Below, one piece after another: positions 5,532 to 8,124 of a stretch of 8,124 nucleotides of DNA. The position numbers and the translations under genes were made by a program. The first letter of the stretch is position 1. Every line of letters begins with the position of its first letter. The notes under the pieces are model-generated. The model did no database searches, had not been told where the DNA came from, and saw only the letters and a program-made list of their open reading frames with translations. The stretch is from assembly GCA_022736535.1 (NCBI GenBank), contig DZCT01000219.1, positions 1 through 8,124 of the forward strand, read 5' to 3'. Source of the DNA: Desulfatirhabdium butyrativorans. GTDB lineage: Bacteria; Desulfobacterota; Desulfobacteria; Desulfobacterales; JAIFKL01.

Positions 5532-6947
5532 TCATTCTTCCCCGTAGGATTTCAATTTTCTTCTGAGGGTGTTAAGACCGATGCCCAGCATCCGGGCGGT
5601 ACGGGATTTGTTCTTTCCGCTGCGGTTATAACTATCGAGAATATAGTTCTTTTCAATTTCCGTCAGCGGCAGAACAGCTTCATCCGATGTCTTTCGTGCT
5701 TTATCCCCCTTTTTTAAAGGGTGGCAGGGGGGATTGGAAAAGGGGGAATTTTGACTCCCAGTTTTTTTCCTCCGAATGTGTTCGGGAAGGAAACGGAGGG
5801 AAACCGCTTTTCCCTGAGCCAGATTCACGGCAGTCTGAATAATCGTTCCGAGTTCACGGATATTTCCGGGGTAGTCATACTTCATCAGCGCGGAAAGCGC
5901 ATCGTCGTTTATCTGCAAGGGCTTTCCTTTGGCGCAATATCTCCTGATGAAGACATTTATCAGCAGGGGAATATCTTCCGGCCGCTCGCGCAGGGGCGGC
6001 AGATGCAGCCTGCCGCCTCTGATGCGGTAGTACAGGTCTTTCCGAAACATTTTCCGGGACATGAGTTTGTCCAAATCCTCATTGGTCGCGGCAATAAAAC
6101 GGATATCTGCCCGGTGCTGCGCGCTGCTGCCCAATTTCAGATATTCTCCGTTTTGCAGGACCCGCATGAGTTTTCCCTGAAGTTCGATGGGCATATCCCC
6201 GATTTCATCCAAAAACAAAGTGCCGCCGTCTGTGTGTTCCAGATAGCCCGCACGACCGCTTTCCGCGCCGGTAAACGCGCCTTTGGTATGTCCGAAAAAC
6301 TCCGCTTCAAACAGACTTGCGGTGAGCGATGCCATATTGACCGGTGTGAAGGGAAGCGCGGCGCGGGGACTGACATCGTGGATGGCTCTTGCCAAAAGTT
6401 CTTTGCCGGTACCGCTTTCGCCCGTAATCAGAATCGGCACATCGCTGCCCGCGTGAAGTTCGGCTTCTTTCAATATTTTCAGCATGTTTTGTGATCCGGT
6501 GACAATGGGCTTGAAGGCTTTGTGAATCCCTTCCGGCTGAATATTGCTTTTCTCAATATCGAGAATATCTAAGAGGCGTTTTCGTTCCAGAGTTCGATGC
6601 ACTGACAATGCGAGGTCTTCTTCGGAAATGGGTTTGACGAGGTAGTCATAAGCCCCTTTTCTGAGACATTCCACCGCGACCCGGGCCTCGTTGACAGCTG
6701 TGACCATGAGACATTCGGTCCATGGGCTGGTATTTTTAATCACATCAAGGAGTTCCATGCCGTTCATTCCCGGCATGGTCATGTCTATCAGGGCAATGTC
6801 GAAAACGCCGCCGGCTTCAAACAGAGCCGAAGCTTTCAGCGGATCGTTTTCGGCGCATATATTTTTGAAACCCAGTCGGTTCAGCCTGCTTTTCAGTATG
6901 TCGAGGAAATCCCGGTCATCGTCAACAAGGATGATGCTGCTTTTCAT
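5532..6947 (-). CDS. NtrC-family sigma-54-dependent response regulator, REC-AAA+-Fis HTH
   Basis: A 471-residue transcription activator. The receiver (about 4-120) has acidic residues D10/D11, phospho-acceptor D55 in ALIDMTMPG, switch T83 and K105. The AAA+ domain (about 147-380) has Walker A GESGTGKE (176-183), the sigma-54 contact loop GAFTGA (223-228), Walker B GGTLFLDEIG (241-250), arginine-finger region FRKDLYYRI (301-309) and sensor II GNIREL (361-366). A Fis-type helix-turn-helix ends the protein (about 434-467; NKSRTARMLGIGLNTLRRKL). An intact GAFTGA loop means it should activate sigma-54 RNA polymerase using ATP. The linker between AAA+ and HTH (about 393-425) is unusual: residues 399-416 are encoded by a palindromic DNA repeat. 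The gene converges on the two-kinase unit, making those kinases plausible partners. No good ribosome binding site precedes the ATG at 6947; MKSSIILVDDD is the expected receiver start. Confidence 0.95.
   Translation of the reverse strand: MKSSIILVDDDRDFLDILKSRLNRLGFKNICAENDPLKASALFEAGGVFDIALIDMTMPGMNGMELLDVIKNTSPWTECLMVTAVNEARVAVECLRKGAYDYLVKPISEEDLALSVHRTLERKRLLDILDIEKSNIQPEGIHKAFKPIVTGSQNMLKILKEAELHAGSDVPILITGESGTGKELLARAIHDVSPRAALPFTPVNMASLTASLFEAEFFGHTKGAFTGAESGRAGYLEHTDGGTLFLDEIGDMPIELQGKLMRVLQNGEYLKLGSSAQHRADIRFIAATNEDLDKLMSRKMFRKDLYYRIRGGRLHLPPLRERPEDIPLLINVFIRRYCAKGKPLQINDDALSALMKYDYPGNIRELGTIIQTAVNLAQGKAVSLRFLPEHIRRKKTGSQNSPFSNPPCHPLKKGDKARKTSDEAVLPLTEIEKNYILDSYNRSGKNKSRTARMLGIGLNTLRRKLKSYGEE
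5704..5747. repeat. Palindromic repeat inserted in frame in the regulator gene
   Basis: tccccctttt (5704-5713) and aaaaggggga (5738-5747) are exact reverse complements around a G-rich centre. On the coding strand this 44-bp unit encodes residues about 401-415 of the NtrC-type regulator (SPFSNPPCHPLKKGD). It lies in the linker between the ATPase and DNA-binding domains, where family members usually have little conserved sequence. The base composition, with runs of C and G, contrasts with the surrounding codons. The word resembles intergenic repeats of many bacteria, which suggests insertion into the gene without loss of frame. Confidence 0.75.
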
Positions 6948-6975
6948 GAGTGATTCTTATACCGAATCTCTTTTT

Positions 6976-7036
6976 TTAACAGGGATATACAGGATAACTG
7001 TTTTGACATCCTACATATCCTGTCCATCCCTGTTAA
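6976..7036. repeat. Large stem-loop between the DUF928-like gene and the regulator
   Basis: Arms ttaacagggatatacaggata (first 20 of 21 bases at 6976-6996: ttaacagggatatacaggat) and its partner at 7016-7036 pair over 21 positions with two mismatches, leaving a 19-base loop. It fills most of the 115-bp space between the two minus-strand genes. Read on the minus strand it is followed by A bases rather than T, so it is not an intrinsic terminator for the DUF928-like gene. It could act on mRNA stability or block read-through weakly, or simply be a dispersed repeat. Confidence 0.8.
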
Positions 7037-7062
7037 TTTCTGACAGAGATTTGGCATGACTG

Positions 7063-7920
7063 TTATTTTGCTGATCCCCCGCCGTCATAAGCGGCTTCCG
7101 CGGACAACTTCACCTGATTCAGCAGCGCTGCCCGATGCGCCCTCAGTGTCTTATCTTCCGGTCTCACGTCAATCAACTGCGACAGGCTGTCAATCGCGTC
7201 ATACCAGTATCCCTGATCCGCATAAATATGGTACTGTTTTTCTTTCGGCGTTTCTGTTATACGCTTCGACAACTCATCCGAGGGCTTGACATATCGGATT
7301 CCAGCGCCTGCCGTAAAATCTGCGGAGCGTTCTTCCTCATCGCTTGCGATGGTTAAAAAACACTCATATTCAGCACCCGGTTTCAGGCTGATCTTATAAT
7401 CGGCAAGATTGATGCGGCAGAATCCCTCTTTGTCGGGACCTGCGATGTCCGTATCCGCGAGCGGTTCTGCAACGCCGATTTCATTCAGCCTGAATTCTAT
7501 CTTCTCCGGCCAGGGGCCGGAGATATACCACAGCAGCACCGGCTGAGAATTTGAAGTCTGCCCTGTATGTTGCGGCGCAATCAGAGACATTCGTGAAGGC
7601 AGAAATACTTCCTGCGCTTCTGCGGAATCTCCGGATGCTTTTCGGACCACTCCCCGGGTCATTCCGCGAACCATTCCTCGGGTAACGCTTCTCATGACTC
7701 CCCGACTTTTTGCAGTTTCCTGATTTGCCTTGTCAGCTTCACCGGCTATTATCCTGATGACTTCCGCATTTTTTACCGGCGGATTGTAAACCGGCATTTC
7801 CTCAGACGCAACTGCTTTCTGCTCCGCTGCATACAACTGCGACAGCGTACAGGTTGCCAGCAATGAGACAAATAGAAATCCGAATGCGACATAAGATTTT
7901 GAAAAAGCATCAACTTTCAT
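7063..7920 (-). CDS. Exported DUF928-like protein of unknown function
   Basis: A 285-residue protein from the ATG at 7920. A second in-frame ATG at 7926 abuts the AGGAGG ribosome site directly, while 7920 lies at the proper 6-base distance, so 7920 is chosen. Residues about 5-32 form a signal peptide (SYVAFGFLFVSLLATCTLSQ core) with likely cleavage near LYAA-EQ, so export to the periplasm is expected. Residues about 73-96 are six arginine-led tetrapeptides (RGVM RSVT RGMV RGMT RGVV RKAS). The rest resembles DUF928: LPSRMSLIAPQHTGQT, then a strand ending PVLLWYISGP, a beta-rich middle with LKPGAEYECFL, and the late YADQGYWYDAIDSLSQLI helix pair. DUF928 proteins are known mainly from cyanobacteria and some deltaproteobacteria, often near CHAT, TPR or CHASE2 genes; their function is unknown. 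It lies upstream of, and reads toward, the NtrC-type regulator. The family call is from motif recollection. Confidence 0.78.
   Translation of the reverse strand: MKVDAFSKSYVAFGFLFVSLLATCTLSQLYAAEQKAVASEEMPVYNPPVKNAEVIRIIAGEADKANQETAKSRGVMRSVTRGMVRGMTRGVVRKASGDSAEAQEVFLPSRMSLIAPQHTGQTSNSQPVLLWYISGPWPEKIEFRLNEIGVAEPLADTDIAGPDKEGFCRINLADYKISLKPGAEYECFLTIASDEEERSADFTAGAGIRYVKPSDELSKRITETPKEKQYHIYADQGYWYDAIDSLSQLIDVRPEDKTLRAHRAALLNQVKLSAEAAYDGGGSAK
7633..7704 (-). repeat. 12-bp degenerate coding repeat, RGxx tetrapeptides
   Basis: Six consecutive tetrapeptides starting with arginine, four of them RG, are encoded by about six 12-bp units inside the DUF928-like gene. DNA units are diverged, with cgg/cgc/cga arginine codons mixed, so selection on the peptide is more likely than recent expansion. 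The stretch would be strongly positive, in a region just after the mature N terminus. Confidence 0.7.
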
Positions 7921-7926
7921 AAACAT

Positions 7927-7932
7927 CCTCCT
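7927..7932 (-). promoter_or_regulatory. Consensus ribosome binding site that decides the start
   Basis: AGGAGG on the minus strand is the strongest Shine-Dalgarno sequence in the window. It ends directly at the ATG at 7926 but six bases before the ATG at 7920, which favours the latter as start. Confidence 0.85.
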
Positions 7933-7959
7933 CTTTCCCGAAATTTTTGATTTTCCAGA

Positions 7960-8071
7960 CTCGTTACAAAGCGCTGCCTCAATGCCGTTAAGTTAAGAAT
8001 CCGCGCCCTGAAATCCCCTTCAATTTCTCGTTACGAGGCTCTGCCTCAATGCCGTCAAGTTGACAATTCCG
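7960..8071. repeat. Two direct copies of a roughly 45-bp repeat
   Basis: The stretch 7960-8003 (ctcgttacaaagcgctgcct onward) and 8027-8071 (ctcgttacgaggctctgcct onward) match at most positions with a one-base length difference. The shared core is ctgcctcaatgccgt. They lie upstream of the DUF928-like gene and would include its promoter region; no clear -10/-35 pair was seen in either copy. Confidence 0.8.
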
Positions 8072-8124
8072 TAGGTTGGGGTGAGCCTGCGAACCCCGAC
8101 ATCATCCGGCAGGTGTTGGGGTTC
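8071..8124. repeat. Dispersed repeat with gttggggt / aacccc arms, cut by the window edge
   Basis: gtaggttggggtgagcctgc is followed by gaaccccgac, forming a short stem (ggttgggg against aaccccgac with mismatch), and gttggggttc appears again at the very end. The wording is like a widespread intergenic repeat. No coding region is apparent in the last 200 bases. Confidence 0.6.

Noticed and set aside
5721..6494. A 257-codon open frame on the plus strand
   Set aside because: It is antisense to the conserved AAA+ domain of the NtrC-type regulator; the minus-strand frame has all family motifs.
7052..7073. Sigma-54 promoter (ttggca ... ttgc)
   Set aside because: The distance between the GG and GC elements is several bases too long, and it points into the 3' end of the DUF928-like gene.
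7843..7857. Lipoprotein signal (LLATC) in the DUF928-like protein
   Set aside because: Thr just before the Cys is outside the normal lipobox; a standard signal peptidase I site at LYAA fits better.

Overview
The window looks like a chromosomal stretch of a Gram-negative, probably desulfobacterial (Desulfobacterota) genome. The basis is indirect: moderate GC, a PBP1A-type gene end, PAS-rich soluble kinases, an NtrC-type regulator, and intergenic spaces packed with short palindromic and tandem repeats of the 'cacagag', 'gtcattctga' and 'ttaacagggat' kinds. No marker gene fixes the taxon, so this assignment is an inference.

Layout. Positions 2-244 (+) are the last 80 codons of a class A penicillin-binding protein (PBP1A type). 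Positions 350-883 (+) encode a UspA-family universal stress protein with an intact ATP-binding signature. Positions 884-1619 hold no convincing gene. They contain a heptamer tandem repeat, a MITE-like inverted-repeat element, a 14-bp tandem repeat, a possible sigma-70 promoter, one arm of a 107-bp inverted repeat pair and a terminator-like hairpin. Positions 1620-3110 (+) encode a soluble PAS-PAS-HisKA-HATPase histidine kinase. Three bases later, 3114-4976 (+) encodes a second kinase with the unusual order REC-REC-PAS-HisKA-HATPase. Positions 4977-5531 are again gene-free and repeat-dense, and include the second arm of the 107-bp pair. On the minus strand lie an NtrC-type sigma-54 response regulator (5532-6947) and, upstream of it, an exported DUF928-like protein (7063-7920). 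The right edge (7960-8124) carries more direct and inverted repeats.

How the genes may work together. Two kinases in one transcription unit face an NtrC-family regulator whose gene converges on them. A phosphorelay is plausible: the first kinase may phosphorylate one or both receiver domains of the second, and one of the kinases may phosphorylate the regulator, which would activate sigma-54 promoters. The DUF928-like protein is read in the same direction as the regulator, 115 bp upstream, and may share its transcript or be its target. None of these links is shown by the sequence alone.

The most notable points are: (a) a palindromic repeat read in frame as a linker inside the regulator; (b) about 90% identical 107-bp inverted repeats flanking the two-kinase unit, with the likely promoter just outside; (c) a nearly uncorrected duplication of the receiver domain; (d) a terminator-like hairpin in the leader of the kinase unit; (e) a cysteine-rich N-terminal sensor domain in the first kinase.
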